Part shown: piece by piece, positions 16,267 through 25,099 of the stretch
Layout of the letters: each line of letters begins with the position of its first letter
Position numbering within the stretch: position 1 is the first letter of the stretch
Source: SCGC-AAA076-P13 sp964276145
GTDB lineage: Bacteria > Pseudomonadota > Gammaproteobacteria > Magnimaribacterales > D2472
Direction: 5' to 3'
NCBI GenBank assembly: GCA_964276145.1
Contig: CAXYDN010000007.1
Location: forward strand, 186,001 to 250,000
DNA: 64,000 nt
Made by a program: the position numbers and the translations under genes
The notes under the pieces: generated by a model
Databases searched by the model: none
What the model was told of the DNA's origin: nothing
What the model saw: only the letters and a program-made list of their open reading frames with translations

Positions 16267-16958
16267 TACTGAATCCTCTTAAAAATATCTCTACTAGATA
16301 AATCTCTTCCATCAAGACAAAAATGAATAGCTTCTTGAGTAATGTGTTTTAAATGTTTTTTTGAAACCTTTGCTAAATCCCTAATTCTTATATTGATAAT
16401 ATCTTTTCCAGAAAAATTTGAACTATCTGATTCTCTAAATCCTCTTTGAGGAATAAAAGAATAATTTTTATCAGGATCTATTTGCTCATTTTTATCGATA
16501 TCACTTTCAAAATCCAACCCATATCCAAGCATATCTAATAAATCTAATTCAAAATGCCTCAAAGTAAACTCAATATCATCTCCACTATGAATCTTGGTTA
16601 AAAAGTCTTCATATAGATTGAATAGGTCTTCTTGGGATGCATCTTTTGGTAATAATCGTATAAGTAATTCATTGATGTACAAAAGGCTATAGCTAGTTTT
16701 TGATAGACTATTTGTAGATTGAGAAAAATCTCTATCAATATTGGTTAATGTTTTTAATTCAGATCTTCCTGAATAAGTAATTTTTAATTTTGTAAAAGGA
16801 GCAAGATAACCAAAGAATTTAGATTTAGGTTTTTTTGCGCCCTTTGCGATTAAAGACATTTTTCCATTAGTTCTTGTAAATACATCCACTATAAGACTGG
16901 TTTCACCATGGGCTCGTTGATGAAGAAGAAAGCAATCATCCCATTCGTTATGTTTCAT
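16266..16958 (-). CDS. recO: DNA repair protein RecO
   Basis: Mediator that, with RecR, loads RecA on SSB-coated single-stranded DNA. About 230 residues from ATG 16958, which has GGGAG just upstream; an ATG at 16976 is also in frame but overlaps era further. The N-terminal OB-fold contains H-G-E-T-S-L-I-V-D-V-F-T and L-I-A-K-G-A-K-K-P-K-S, the RecO signature. The helical C-terminal half is more divergent, and the zinc-binding cysteines of some RecO proteins are not seen. It sits between era and acpS, the standard gammaproteobacterial place. Confidence 0.94.
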   Translation of the reverse strand: MKHNEWDDCFLLHQRAHGETSLIVDVFTRTNGKMSLIAKGAKKPKSKFFGYLAPFTKLKITYSGRSELKTLTNIDRDFSQSTNSLSKTSYSLLYINELLIRLLPKDASQEDLFNLYEDFLTKIHSGDDIEFTLRHFELDLLDMLGYGLDFESDIDKNEQIDPDKNYSFIPQRGFRESDSSNFSGKDIINIRIRDLAKVSKKHLKHITQEAIHFCLDGRDLSSRDIFKRIQ

Positions 16959-17853
16959 AGCTCCCACCCACTCCAAGGCTTTGAATATAATCAGAATCGG
17001 TATTCCAATTTTTCTTTACTTTTACCCAAGTCTTTAAGAAAACTTTCTTTCTGAAGTAGTCCTCAAGTTCCAATCGAGCTTGTTGGCCAATTTTCTTCAG
17101 AGTTCCTCCACCTTTACCTATAACAATTTGTTTTTGGCTATCTCTAACAACATAAATAACTGCATGAATTTTAATAATCTCATCCTCATCCTCAAGAAGC
17201 TCAACTTGAACGAAAGTATCATGAGGCAATTCATCACCCAGCATCCTAATAATTTTTTCTCGAATAAGTTCCGAAATCATGAAGGTATCTTTATGAGAAT
17301 TTTGAATATCTTCTTCGCCATAGATATGGTCATTTTCTGGGAGATATTTCTTAATTAAATGCTCTAATTCTTTTATACCTTCATTATTAATTGCAGATAT
17401 TGGAATAATATCCAAAAAAGAATATTCCTCTGCAAGTCTTCCAATCATTGGTAATAATTTATTTTTATCTGAAATTTGATCAACCTTATTTACTACACAT
17501 ATGACTTTTGAATTTGCCTCTTTCAGCTTTTTGAGTACTGATAGATCTTCATCGTCTAAGGTTAGTCTTTGTACTACAAATAAAATAATATCTGAGTCTT
17601 CGATTAGACTCTCTGCAGATCGATTCAATACCTTATTCATGACCTTAGGTGATTTAATATGCATTCCAGGAGTGTCAGCAAAAATCATTTGTTTATCATT
17701 TTCTGTTTTTATACCTAGGATATTGTTTCGAGTTGTTTGCGATTTACGTGAGGTTATCGAAATCTTTTTTCCCAAGATATGATTGAGAATAGTTGATTTA
17801 CCTACATTAGGTTTTCCAATAATAGATATGTATCCGCAGTATGTTTTATTCAT
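16948..17853 (-). CDS. era: GTPase Era
   Basis: Ribosome-assembly GTPase acting on the 30S subunit and the 3' end of 16S rRNA. 301 residues, same as E. coli. G1 G-K-P-N-V-G-K-S-T near residue 13, G3 D-T-P-G, G4 N-K-V-D, then a C-terminal KH domain with V-I-G-K-G-G-G-T-L-K-K-I-G. It directly abuts rnc upstream and overlaps recO downstream, so RNase III, Era and RecO are co-translated. Confidence 0.98.
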   Translation of the reverse strand: MNKTYCGYISIIGKPNVGKSTILNHILGKKISITSRKSQTTRNNILGIKTENDKQMIFADTPGMHIKSPKVMNKVLNRSAESLIEDSDIILFVVQRLTLDDEDLSVLKKLKEANSKVICVVNKVDQISDKNKLLPMIGRLAEEYSFLDIIPISAINNEGIKELEHLIKKYLPENDHIYGEEDIQNSHKDTFMISELIREKIIRMLGDELPHDTFVQVELLEDEDEIIKIHAVIYVVRDSQKQIVIGKGGGTLKKIGQQARLELEDYFRKKVFLKTWVKVKKNWNTDSDYIQSLGVGGSYET

Positions 17854-18507
17854 CTATTTTTTTATATGAGCTAGTACTTTCATTGCTACATTTGTTTCAG
17901 CTACCCTTTTAGATGGGCCTGTTGATTCAAAGCTTATGCCTTCATAGGCTACAATACATGAAAAAAGTCCTCCACCCGCATCCTCAATAATGTATTTAGG
18001 TAAATCGTATTTCATCGACTGAAGTAATTCTTGTAATTCAGTTTTAGCGTCTTTAAAAGTCATATCTTCTGATAATGCTAATAAATTTTTATTAAAAATA
18101 TTCAATATAACTTCGTTTGCATGCTCCCAACCACCATCAATAAAGATTGCTCCAATAATCGCTTCAAAAGCATCTTCTAAAATAGAGTTTTTTCTATCTT
18201 TTGACAGATTTGCAGTTCCTTTTGATAGCTTAATGTAATCACCAAGAGCAAACTCTTCAGCTTTAATAATAAGTGTCTCAGCCTTTACTAGATATGCTCT
18301 CATTCTTGTTAAAAGACCTTCTTTTTCATTTGTAAATCTTTTAAAAAGATATTGAGAGATGGCGGAGTTTAGTATGGAATCCCCTAGATATTCTAATCTT
18401 TCATTATTATTAGAGTTGCTATAACTTTTATGAGTTAAGGCCAGCTCTAAAAGCTCTATATTTTTAAACTTATAGTTTAGTTGGTGTTGTAATTCCTTGT
18501 AATCCAT
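17854..18507 (-). CDS. rnc: Ribonuclease III
   Basis: Double-strand-specific endoribonuclease that processes rRNA precursors and regulates mRNAs. 217 residues. The catalytic signature N-E-R-L-E-Y-L-G-D-S-I-L-N near residue 34, the second acidic cluster L-E-D-A-F-E-A-I-I-G-A-I-F, and a C-terminal dsRNA-binding domain from about 148 with A-K-T-E-L-Q-E-L-L-Q. It shares one base with lepB and has no gap to era. Confidence 0.98.
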   Translation of the reverse strand: MDYKELQHQLNYKFKNIELLELALTHKSYSNSNNNERLEYLGDSILNSAISQYLFKRFTNEKEGLLTRMRAYLVKAETLIIKAEEFALGDYIKLSKGTANLSKDRKNSILEDAFEAIIGAIFIDGGWEHANEVILNIFNKNLLALSEDMTFKDAKTELQELLQSMKYDLPKYIIEDAGGGLFSCIVAYEGISFESTGPSKRVAETNVAMKVLAHIKK

Positions 18508-19454
18508 TAATTGATCTTACCAACTCGAGAGAAATAAGGCAGGCAAGTCCAACATTCCCAAGTCATAAATAAATAACTAGCTTGTCCGAAAAAATTCTCT
18601 CTTGGGACAAAGCCAACATCTTTGGTACTGTCATTTGAATTATCTCTATTATCACCCATGACAAAATAATGACCAGGCGGAACTTCCCATTCTGATGGAT
18701 ATTGAATATTTTCATTTCGAATATTTCTTGTAAGGTATTTTGTACCTCCATGCTCTTCATAAAAGAAATCAATCACCACATCTTTTTCTTTCGTCGTAAT
18801 CTTACCTGAGATATCACGGTATCTTTTTGTAATAGTGCTTTTTTCAGTCTTATAGAATGTTTTTTTAATAAGCTCTCCATTTACATATACTTGCTTATTG
18901 ATAATTCTAACTTTATCTCCTGGTTCGCCAATTAATCTTTTTACATACGGAACCGGATTATGTTTAGGTACAAAAACAACAACATCTCCATACTTTGGAT
19001 CATTATTAACTATTGATGGTGGTGCAATTCTATTTATTTTATATCCATAAGAGTTCTTATCTACCAATAAAAAATCACCAACCTTTAATCCAGGCATCAT
19101 AGAGCCTGATGGGATTTGATATGGCTCATAAATAAATGTTCTTAAAACAAATATTAAAAATATAGGAATAAAATATCCTCTTGAAGAAGAAATAATTGTT
19201 TGATTGCTAATAATTATTCCAACGATTAAAACTATTAATGAGATAATAGATGCAACTAAGAGAACAATACTTAAATCTCCTGCATTTATAAAAATGCTAT
19301 ACAGCATCATCAAACCAAATATAGTCGATAAAAATGATATATTTTTTATAACGAAATTTTCTTCTAAGCTTTCATCAATCTCACTCTTAATCCAAAATCC
19401 AAGAATTATTGCCATTCCTAAAATTGAAGATATAAATAAAGGATCTGTAATCAA
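18507..19454 (-). CDS. lepB: Signal peptidase I
   Basis: Inner-membrane protease that cleaves Sec and Tat signal peptides. 315 residues, with three or four N-terminal hydrophobic stretches. Then the catalytic Ser in P-S-G-S-M-M-P-G-L and catalytic Lys in Y-V-K-R-L-I-G-E-P-G-D, followed by the G-D-N-R-D-N-S-N-D-S box. The start is TTG at 19452-19454, supported by AGGAG inside the end of lepA. Gene order lepA-lepB-rnc-era is the classical one. Confidence 0.97.
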   Translation of the reverse strand: MITDPLFISSILGMAIILGFWIKSEIDESLEENFVIKNISFLSTIFGLMMLYSIFINAGDLSIVLLVASIISLIVLIVGIIISNQTIISSSRGYFIPIFLIFVLRTFIYEPYQIPSGSMMPGLKVGDFLLVDKNSYGYKINRIAPPSIVNNDPKYGDVVVFVPKHNPVPYVKRLIGEPGDKVRIINKQVYVNGELIKKTFYKTEKSTITKRYRDISGKITTKEKDVVIDFFYEEHGGTKYLTRNIRNENIQYPSEWEVPPGHYFVMGDNRDNSNDSTKDVGFVPRENFFGQASYLFMTWECWTCLPYFSRVGKIN

Positions 19455-19455
19455 G

Positions 19456-21243
19456 TTATTCTCCTGATTTAAAATAGTTTAAAAAAGCGTCTTGAGGAAT
19501 AGATACTTTACCAAATTGCTTCATTTTCTTTTTTCCATCTTTCTGCTTCTCTAAAAGCTTTTTCTTTCTTGAGATATCTCCACCATAGCACTTTGCAGTA
19601 ACATTCTTTCTTAATGCCTTTACAGTTTCTCTTGAAATAATTTTAGAACCGAGTGCAACTTGAATTGGAACATCAAACATTTGACGTGGTATTAATTTTT
19701 GAAGATTTGCAGCTATCTCTCTAGCTTTTTGCGTTGAAAAAGATTTATGTACAATCATTGATAATGCATCAATCTTTTGATTGTTTATCAGAATATCTAT
19801 TTTTGTAAGATCTGATTTAAAAAAGCCAATCAAAGAATATTCAATAGAAGCAAATCCTTTTGTTGATGATTTAATTTGATCAAAGAAATCAACTATGACT
19901 GAGGACAAAGGCATTTCAAAAACTATAGATACTTGATTGCCAAAATAAGTCATATCTTTTTGTGTTCCCCTTTTTCCAGTACATAAAGTAATTACATTTC
20001 CCACATATTCGTTTGGTGTGAGGATAGTAGTATTAACGATAGGCTCTCTTATCTCTTCGATATCATTTGGTGCTGGTAATTGAGAGGGATTGTCAATTTT
20101 AATAACCTCTCCATCTGTCTTTAGAACTTCATATTCAACTGAGGGTGCTGTGGAGATAAGATCTAAATCGTACTCCCTTTCTAATCTTTCTCTAATGACT
20201 TCCATGTGAAGAGTTCCTAAAAAACCACATCTAAAGCCAAAACCAAGAGCATCTGAAACCTCTGGCTCATATATTAAAGATGAGTCATTGAGTATTAATT
20301 TTGATAAAGCATCTCTGAATCTTTCATAGTCATCTGAATTTACTGTAAACATTGAGGCAAATACTTTAGGATTTACTTTTTTAAAGCCAGGTAGCGGATC
20401 GGTAGATTCGTCATTAGCCTCTAAAATGGTATCTCCAACAGGAGCACCTTTAATATTTTTAATTCCTGCAACCAAATACCCTACTTCTCCAGCAGATAAA
20501 GAATCTTTTTTAATTTTTTTTGGAGAAAAGATGCCTATCTCATCAACATTATGGGTTTGACCTGTTGAGTGTATCTTAAATTTTTGTCCTGTTTTAATTG
20601 TCCCATTTTTAATTCTTATCAACGAAACAACGCCAAGATATGAATCAAACCATGAGTCAACGATTAATGCTTGTAATGGCTTGGTTGGACTTCCGCTTGG
20701 AGATGGAATGCCCATCACAAGACTATCAAGCAATTCCTCAATGCCTACTCCTGTTTTGGCACTCACCAAAGGTGCAGAGGTAGCATTTATACCAATCATA
20801 TCTTCAATTTCTTTTTTTACTCTTTCAGGCTCGGATTGAGGTAAATCAATTTTATTTATTACAGGTACTACTTCTAGATCTTGATCAACAGCTGTATAGC
20901 AATTTGCTAATGTCTGAGCTTCAACACCTTGAGAGCCATCTACAACCAACAACGCACCCTCACATGCTGATAATGATCTTGAAACCTCATATGAAAAATC
21001 AACGTGACCGGGCGTATCGATGAAATTTAACTGGTAAGTTTCGTTATTTTTTGTGTATTCAAGAGTTACAGCTTGAGCTTTAATTGTAATGCCTCTCTCG
21101 CGCTCAATATCCATAGAATCAAGGATTTGCTCTGACATTTCTCTTGCAGAAAGACCTCCACAAAACTCTATCAATCTATCAGACAAAGTAGATTTTCCAT
21201 GGTCAATATGGGCTATAACAGAGAAGTTTCTAATGTTTTTCAT
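19456..21243 (-). CDS. lepA: Elongation factor 4 (LepA)
   Basis: Ribosome-dependent GTPase that back-translocates or aids initiation under stress. 595 residues (E. coli 599). The N-terminus carries A-H-I-D-H-G-K-S-T-L (G1), D-T-P-G-H-V-D-F (G3), N-K-I-D-L-P (G4) and domain II/III as in EF-G but no domain IV. The unique C-terminal domain contains C-Y-G-G-D-I-S-R-K-K-K-L-L-E-K-Q-K-D-G-K-K-K-M. It is followed closely by lepB and preceded by a 61-bp gap after degP. Confidence 0.98.
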   Translation of the reverse strand: MKNIRNFSVIAHIDHGKSTLSDRLIEFCGGLSAREMSEQILDSMDIERERGITIKAQAVTLEYTKNNETYQLNFIDTPGHVDFSYEVSRSLSACEGALLVVDGSQGVEAQTLANCYTAVDQDLEVVPVINKIDLPQSEPERVKKEIEDMIGINATSAPLVSAKTGVGIEELLDSLVMGIPSPSGSPTKPLQALIVDSWFDSYLGVVSLIRIKNGTIKTGQKFKIHSTGQTHNVDEIGIFSPKKIKKDSLSAGEVGYLVAGIKNIKGAPVGDTILEANDESTDPLPGFKKVNPKVFASMFTVNSDDYERFRDALSKLILNDSSLIYEPEVSDALGFGFRCGFLGTLHMEVIRERLEREYDLDLISTAPSVEYEVLKTDGEVIKIDNPSQLPAPNDIEEIREPIVNTTILTPNEYVGNVITLCTGKRGTQKDMTYFGNQVSIVFEMPLSSVIVDFFDQIKSSTKGFASIEYSLIGFFKSDLTKIDILINNQKIDALSMIVHKSFSTQKAREIAANLQKLIPRQMFDVPIQVALGSKIISRETVKALRKNVTAKCYGGDISRKKKLLEKQKDGKKKMKQFGKVSIPQDAFLNYFKSGE

Positions 21244-21304
21244 AAGATGCAGCTATTTTACAGCCAATACTGTAAATATAGGAGTAAATAGACTATTTTA
21301 TCTA

Positions 21305-22708
21305 CTAATTAATTGTGATTGATCTAATTATTCGACTTCCATTTCTATTAAGATGCAATGCGATCTTATTGCCAGAAGTAAAGTAATCTAAAGCTTCTTC
21401 ATATGACTCTACGTCAATGATGTCATATTTTTTACCCTTATATTGAATCATAGTAATCAAGTCGCCCTTTGAAACCTTTCCTGCAGCTGGTGATCCTGGG
21501 TTCACTCTTGAAACTATAACTCCATCTGGAAGATTAGACATAGATGGATTGTCTCTATCTATTTCAGCAACCTTAATTCCAATGGGGTCTGAAGAATTTT
21601 GTGATTTTGCAGGTACAAAAGATTCATTATTTACAGGTAGCTCACCAAGTGTGAACTTTAGTTTAATTTCTTTTCCATCCCTAATGACTTTACCAATTGC
21701 TTTGGTTTGCGGCTGTATCTGACCTACAACATGAGGCAAGTCAGAGCTAAACTTAATTTCTTTATTATCAAATTCAATAATGACATCACCAGGCATAAGT
21801 CCGGCCTTGTCAGCAGATTCACCCTCTTCAACATCATTGATAAGAGCTCCATAAGGTTTTTTCATACCTAAAGCATCAGCAAGATCGCTATCAACCTCGC
21901 TCATTCTTACTCCAAGATAACCTCTAGAGACTTCTCCTTTATCAATAATTTGATTTGCAACGTCAACGGCGACATTAATTGGGATTGCAAAAGCCAAACC
22001 TTGGTATCCACCGCTTCGAGAATAAATTTGTGAATTAATTCCTACCACCTTTCCATCTAAATCAAATAAAGGACCTCCAGAATTTCCAGGATTTATTGCA
22101 ACATCTGTTTGTAAAAATGGTACATAGTTTCCAATATTGTTGTTTTGTATACTTCTTCCTTTGGCGCTAACAATTCCTGCTGTTACTGAGAAATCAAAGC
22201 TAAAAGGTGAGCCAATTGCAACAACCCAATCTCCAACTTTTAAATCATCACTGTTTCCTGTGTTTACTTGAGGAAGATTATTTCCTTCCACTTTAAGTAA
22301 AGCTAAGTCCGATAAAGGATCAACGCCGACAATTTCTGCAATAAATTCTCTTCTATCAGAAAGAGAAACAATGACTTCTGTAGCATCCTCTACAACATGA
22401 AAATTAGTTAAAATATAGTTATCTTTTAATATAAAGCCTGAGCCGTATGATACTGATTCTCTTTTTTGCTGTGGCATTTCCCTATATTGTCTAGGTATAC
22501 CAAATCTCTCTAGCATCTCATCTGGTATTCCCCCATATCCATATGCTTGTCTTTGAGTTATTTCTTTTTTTGAGGTTATGTTAACTACTGCTGGAGCTGT
22601 ATTCTCAACTAATTCAGAGATATTTTGTGGCAAAGCAGAAGCATAGATATTTGTAATAAAAAATATACTTGAGAGAAATATAGTTAATGTTTTTTTTGTT
22701 GATTTCAT
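21305..22708 (-). CDS. degP: DegP/MucD-type periplasmic serine protease-chaperone
   Basis: 467 residues with an N-terminal signal peptide ending near A-S-A. The trypsin-like domain has the catalytic triad His in T-N-F-H-V-V, Asp in D-P-L-S-D-L-A, and Ser in G-N-S-G-G-P-L-F. Two PDZ domains follow (first around R-G-Y-L-G-V-R-M; second near P-D-G-V-I-V-S-R-V-N-P-G). The Q-linker loop rich in Y/G/Q before the His is typical of DegP/MucD. It follows rpoE-rseA, so the sigma-E system here ends with its main effector, as in Pseudomonas algU-mucA-mucB-mucD. Confidence 0.95.
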   Translation of the reverse strand: MKSTKKTLTIFLSSIFFITNIYASALPQNISELVENTAPAVVNITSKKEITQRQAYGYGGIPDEMLERFGIPRQYREMPQQKRESVSYGSGFILKDNYILTNFHVVEDATEVIVSLSDRREFIAEIVGVDPLSDLALLKVEGNNLPQVNTGNSDDLKVGDWVVAIGSPFSFDFSVTAGIVSAKGRSIQNNNIGNYVPFLQTDVAINPGNSGGPLFDLDGKVVGINSQIYSRSGGYQGLAFAIPINVAVDVANQIIDKGEVSRGYLGVRMSEVDSDLADALGMKKPYGALINDVEEGESADKAGLMPGDVIIEFDNKEIKFSSDLPHVVGQIQPQTKAIGKVIRDGKEIKLKFTLGELPVNNESFVPAKSQNSSDPIGIKVAEIDRDNPSMSNLPDGVIVSRVNPGSPAAGKVSKGDLITMIQYKGKKYDIIDVESYEEALDYFTSGNKIALHLNRNGSRIIRSITIN

Positions 22709-22722
22709 TTTTGCTGTTTAAT

Positions 22723-23409
22723 TTAATTTAAATTAGTAATAGAGTTGGCAACATCTATAGCGGATTGACTATCGATATTTCCATATATGGTCACAACTCT
22801 TCCATCAGTTAAAGGGACAACATATATCATTTTGTTACCATGCTGCCAGTATCTTACTTTATTAATGCCTAAATTCTTTTTTTCAATACGTAATAAAAAG
22901 TTTTTATTTCCTTTGTTGAACATTCTTCCATTAGAACTCATCCTATTATAACCAACATTCCTTAAATCAATGTCAAAGGGCGTACTATTATCAATATCTG
23001 GATTGTTTATAACGTGCATTACATGGTCTACAAGATTTTCTTCAGCTTTAGAAACAATTTCTTTTGCTTCCTTGCTGTTCATAGCTATATTTAATTGATT
23101 TTTTGCTGAAATATCTTCACCCATTCTAGAAAAATCAAACTGATTTATTGCAAATAAGGTAAGCAATACAGTAGCTGCTGCTGTGATTGAATTTGAAAAC
23201 CAAAAACTATAATTTCTAACCTTACTGTTTGTTTTTATTGATTGAACATTATTTAAATTATTGATGGATGAGCTCATCAAAGCATAAGTAGATAATTTTT
23301 TTTGAAGATTAGTATCCTTATCAAGCATGCTAAGAACTTCATCAATTTCATTAGCATCTAGCTCTCCATCATACAGTGCTGATAATTTTTCATCGATATT
23401 ATTATTCAT
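22723..23409 (-). CDS. rseA: Anti-sigma-E factor RseA with RseB-like C-terminal extension
   Basis: 228 residues; RseA/MucA is usually 190-220. Residues 1-60 form the cytoplasmic sigma-binding domain (E-K-L-S-A-L-Y-D-G-E-L-D-A-N-E). A membrane helix spans about 68-90. The periplasmic part has L-V-D-H-V-M-H-V and I-D-L-R-N-V-G-Y, like RseA. The last ~60 residues (V-R-Y-W-Q-H-G-N-K-M-I-Y, then V-V-T-I-Y-G-N-I-D, then V-A-N-S-I) resemble the end of RseB. No separate rseB or rseC lies here. Inference: sensing is built into one protein. It overlaps rpoE by 8 bp. Confidence 0.8.
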   Translation of the reverse strand: MNNNIDEKLSALYDGELDANEIDEVLSMLDKDTNLQKKLSTYALMSSSINNLNNVQSIKTNSKVRNYSFWFSNSITAAATVLLTLFAINQFDFSRMGEDISAKNQLNIAMNSKEAKEIVSKAEENLVDHVMHVINNPDIDNSTPFDIDLRNVGYNRMSSNGRMFNKGNKNFLLRIEKKNLGINKVRYWQHGNKMIYVVPLTDGRVVTIYGNIDSQSAIDVANSITNLN

Positions 23410-23974
23410 CGGCTAGCTCCTCTGATATAAAATTAAGAATATTTTCACGAGCACGAAAAATTCTAGACCTAACTGTTCCAATTGGAGTATCAGTTATTAA
23501 AGATATTTCTTCATAACTTTTGCCCTCAGACTCCCTAAGTGTGAATGCTGTTTTCAAAGATTCTGGGAGTTGGTCAACAAATGAACTTATTTTTCTTAGT
23601 GATTGATCGTGCATTAAATCTGATTCTGGATTCGTAAAGGTAGCAAACTCAATCTCAAGATCTGTAGAAGAAATATTTAGTTTATCTTTTTTTGATGCAG
23701 AACTAACAAAATGGTTCTTAGCAAGATTGATTGCAATTCTATATACCCAAGTAAAAAAAGCACTATCACCTCTGAATGTACTAATTTGCTGCCAAACCTT
23801 TACAAAGGTCTGTTGAGCTAGGTCTTCAGAGTCCTCTTTTGATTTTGTGTAAGAGTATAAAGAGGCATAAACCCTTGGATAGTATTTAGTCATTAAAAAA
23901 TTAAATGCTCCTTCATGCCCACTTTGAGCTTTCTCAATTAGCAAGGAATCATCATTATTTGAGTTATTGATCAT
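23402..23974 (-). CDS. rpoE: RNA polymerase sigma-E factor
   Basis: ECF sigma factor for envelope stress. 190 residues (E. coli 191). Region 2: Y-Y-P-R-V-Y-A-S-L-Y-S-Y-T, D-S-E-D-L-A-Q-Q-T-F-V-K-V-W, F-F-T-W-V-Y-R-I-A-I-N-L-A-K. Region 4: L-P-E-S-L-K-T-A-F-T-L-R-E-S-E-G-K-S-Y-E-E-I, G-T-V-R-S-R-I-F-R-A-R. It heads the rpoE-rseA-degP operon, 39 bp after sdhE. The short upstream gap must carry its promoter, unless it is read through from sdhE. Confidence 0.97.
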   Translation of the reverse strand: MINNSNNDDSLLIEKAQSGHEGAFNFLMTKYYPRVYASLYSYTKSKEDSEDLAQQTFVKVWQQISTFRGDSAFFTWVYRIAINLAKNHFVSSASKKDKLNISSTDLEIEFATFTNPESDLMHDQSLRKISSFVDQLPESLKTAFTLRESEGKSYEEISLITDTPIGTVRSRIFRARENILNFISEELADE

Positions 23975-24013
23975 ATATAAATGCTTCCTTTAATTATCTG
24001 ACAAATAAAAAGA

Positions 24014-24271
24014 TTAAAAGTTTCCTTGATGAGTAAAATTTTTTAAATGGGTATCAATAAAGATTTCATGCGTCTCAATGCCAATAGTTTCACCTTTAAA
24101 AATATAATCAAATAGCTTTTGATCATCATAATCAAGAATTGCATCGAAGATTTGAATATCTTCATGCTTCATTGAATCTAATTTTTTTTGGGAAAACTCT
24201 CTCAGAAGAAGGTCAATTTCTCTCATACCCCTTCTGCATTTCCAATGTATTCTGTTTATTTCTTGGTTCAT
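24014..24271 (-). CDS. sdhE: FAD assembly factor SdhE
   Basis: Helps covalent attachment of FAD to succinate dehydrogenase SdhA (and fumarate reductase). 85 residues. The R-R-G-M-R-E-I-D motif near residue 13 is the RGxxE signature that contacts SdhA. The remainder is the small five-helix bundle, with F-D-A-I-L-D-Y-D-D-Q-K-L-F-D-Y-I. It is divergent from ygfZ, with which it is often paired in gammaproteobacteria, across a gap of under 50 bp. Confidence 0.95.
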   Translation of the reverse strand: MNQEINRIHWKCRRGMREIDLLLREFSQKKLDSMKHEDIQIFDAILDYDDQKLFDYIFKGETIGIETHEIFIDTHLKNFTHQGNF

Positions 24272-24317
24272 TAGTTAAAATAAGTTATTAATTAAATAAT
24301 TTTACAAGAAAATAGAC

Positions 24318-25097
24318 ATTCAAAAAAAATTAATATCATTTGGCTCGATTTATTTAGATACTTTAAAAGTTATTGAGATCATTGGAAATGAAGAAAAAGT
24401 TAAAAATTTTCTTCAAGGTCAGATAACATCTGATATCAATTTGGTTTCTAGTGAAACCTTTCATCTTTCCTCAATATGCAATCAAAAAGGCTTGGTAATG
24501 GCTGGATTTTTAATTTGCAAATTTAATAATGAATTTAAAATCATAATTAATAACGAGCTTGTTGATACTTTCATAAAAGAATTGATGCCATTTGCTAAAT
24601 TCTTTGGAGTAACTTTCCTTGAAACAAAAAATCATGTTTGTGCATCTATTGAATCCAAGCCATTTAGTAAAAGCGTCTTTTTAAAAAACAAGGATTTTGC
24701 ACTATCTGTAAAAATACATGACAAGGTGAAAGATATTTCTGATTCCATTTCATGGAAGGGATGGTCTATAGCTAATATGCTATTAGGTAATTTTTATCTA
24801 TCAAAAAATGATATTGGTAAATATAGGCCTTTAGAAATAAATTATGACAAGCAGCGAGTTTCATTTGATAAAGGTTGTTTTAGAGGCCAAGAAATAGTTG
24901 CAAGAATGAAATATCTTGGTGTTGATAGAAGAAAGTTTTGCACTATTATTTCAAAAAATGAAATTCAAGAAAATAAAGATTTAAAAATGTTATGTGAGCC
25001 ATTGAGGCTTCAAGATAACTTTGTTTGTCTGTGTATAATTAAAAAAGATTTTCTAGAAATTTTTAAACGGGAAAATCCATCTATTACTATTATTTAG
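24318..25097 (+). CDS. ygfZ: Folate-binding YgfZ family protein, start codon unclear
   Basis: YgfZ is a tetrahydrofolate-binding protein that helps assemble or repair certain iron-sulfur enzymes. The signature K-G-C-F-R-G-Q-E is present (residues near 195). The conserved N-terminal L-Q-G-Q-I-T-S-D lies upstream of the first in-frame TTG (24441). The frame is open back to a stop at 24297-24299 and has no ATG, GTG, TTG or CTG there, only ATT or ATA. ATT at 24318 is given as the most plausible start by alignment with E. coli YgfZ; it is not proven. The size is then about 259 residues, versus 326 in E. coli. Confidence 0.85.
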   Translation: MQKKLISFGSIYLDTLKVIEIIGNEEKVKNFLQGQITSDINLVSSETFHLSSICNQKGLVMAGFLICKFNNEFKIIINNELVDTFIKELMPFAKFFGVTFLETKNHVCASIESKPFSKSVFLKNKDFALSVKIHDKVKDISDSISWKGWSIANMLLGNFYLSKNDIGKYRPLEINYDKQRVSFDKGCFRGQEIVARMKYLGVDRRKFCTIISKNEIQENKDLKMLCEPLRLQDNFVCLCIIKKDFLEIFKRENPSITII

Positions 25098-25099
25098 TT

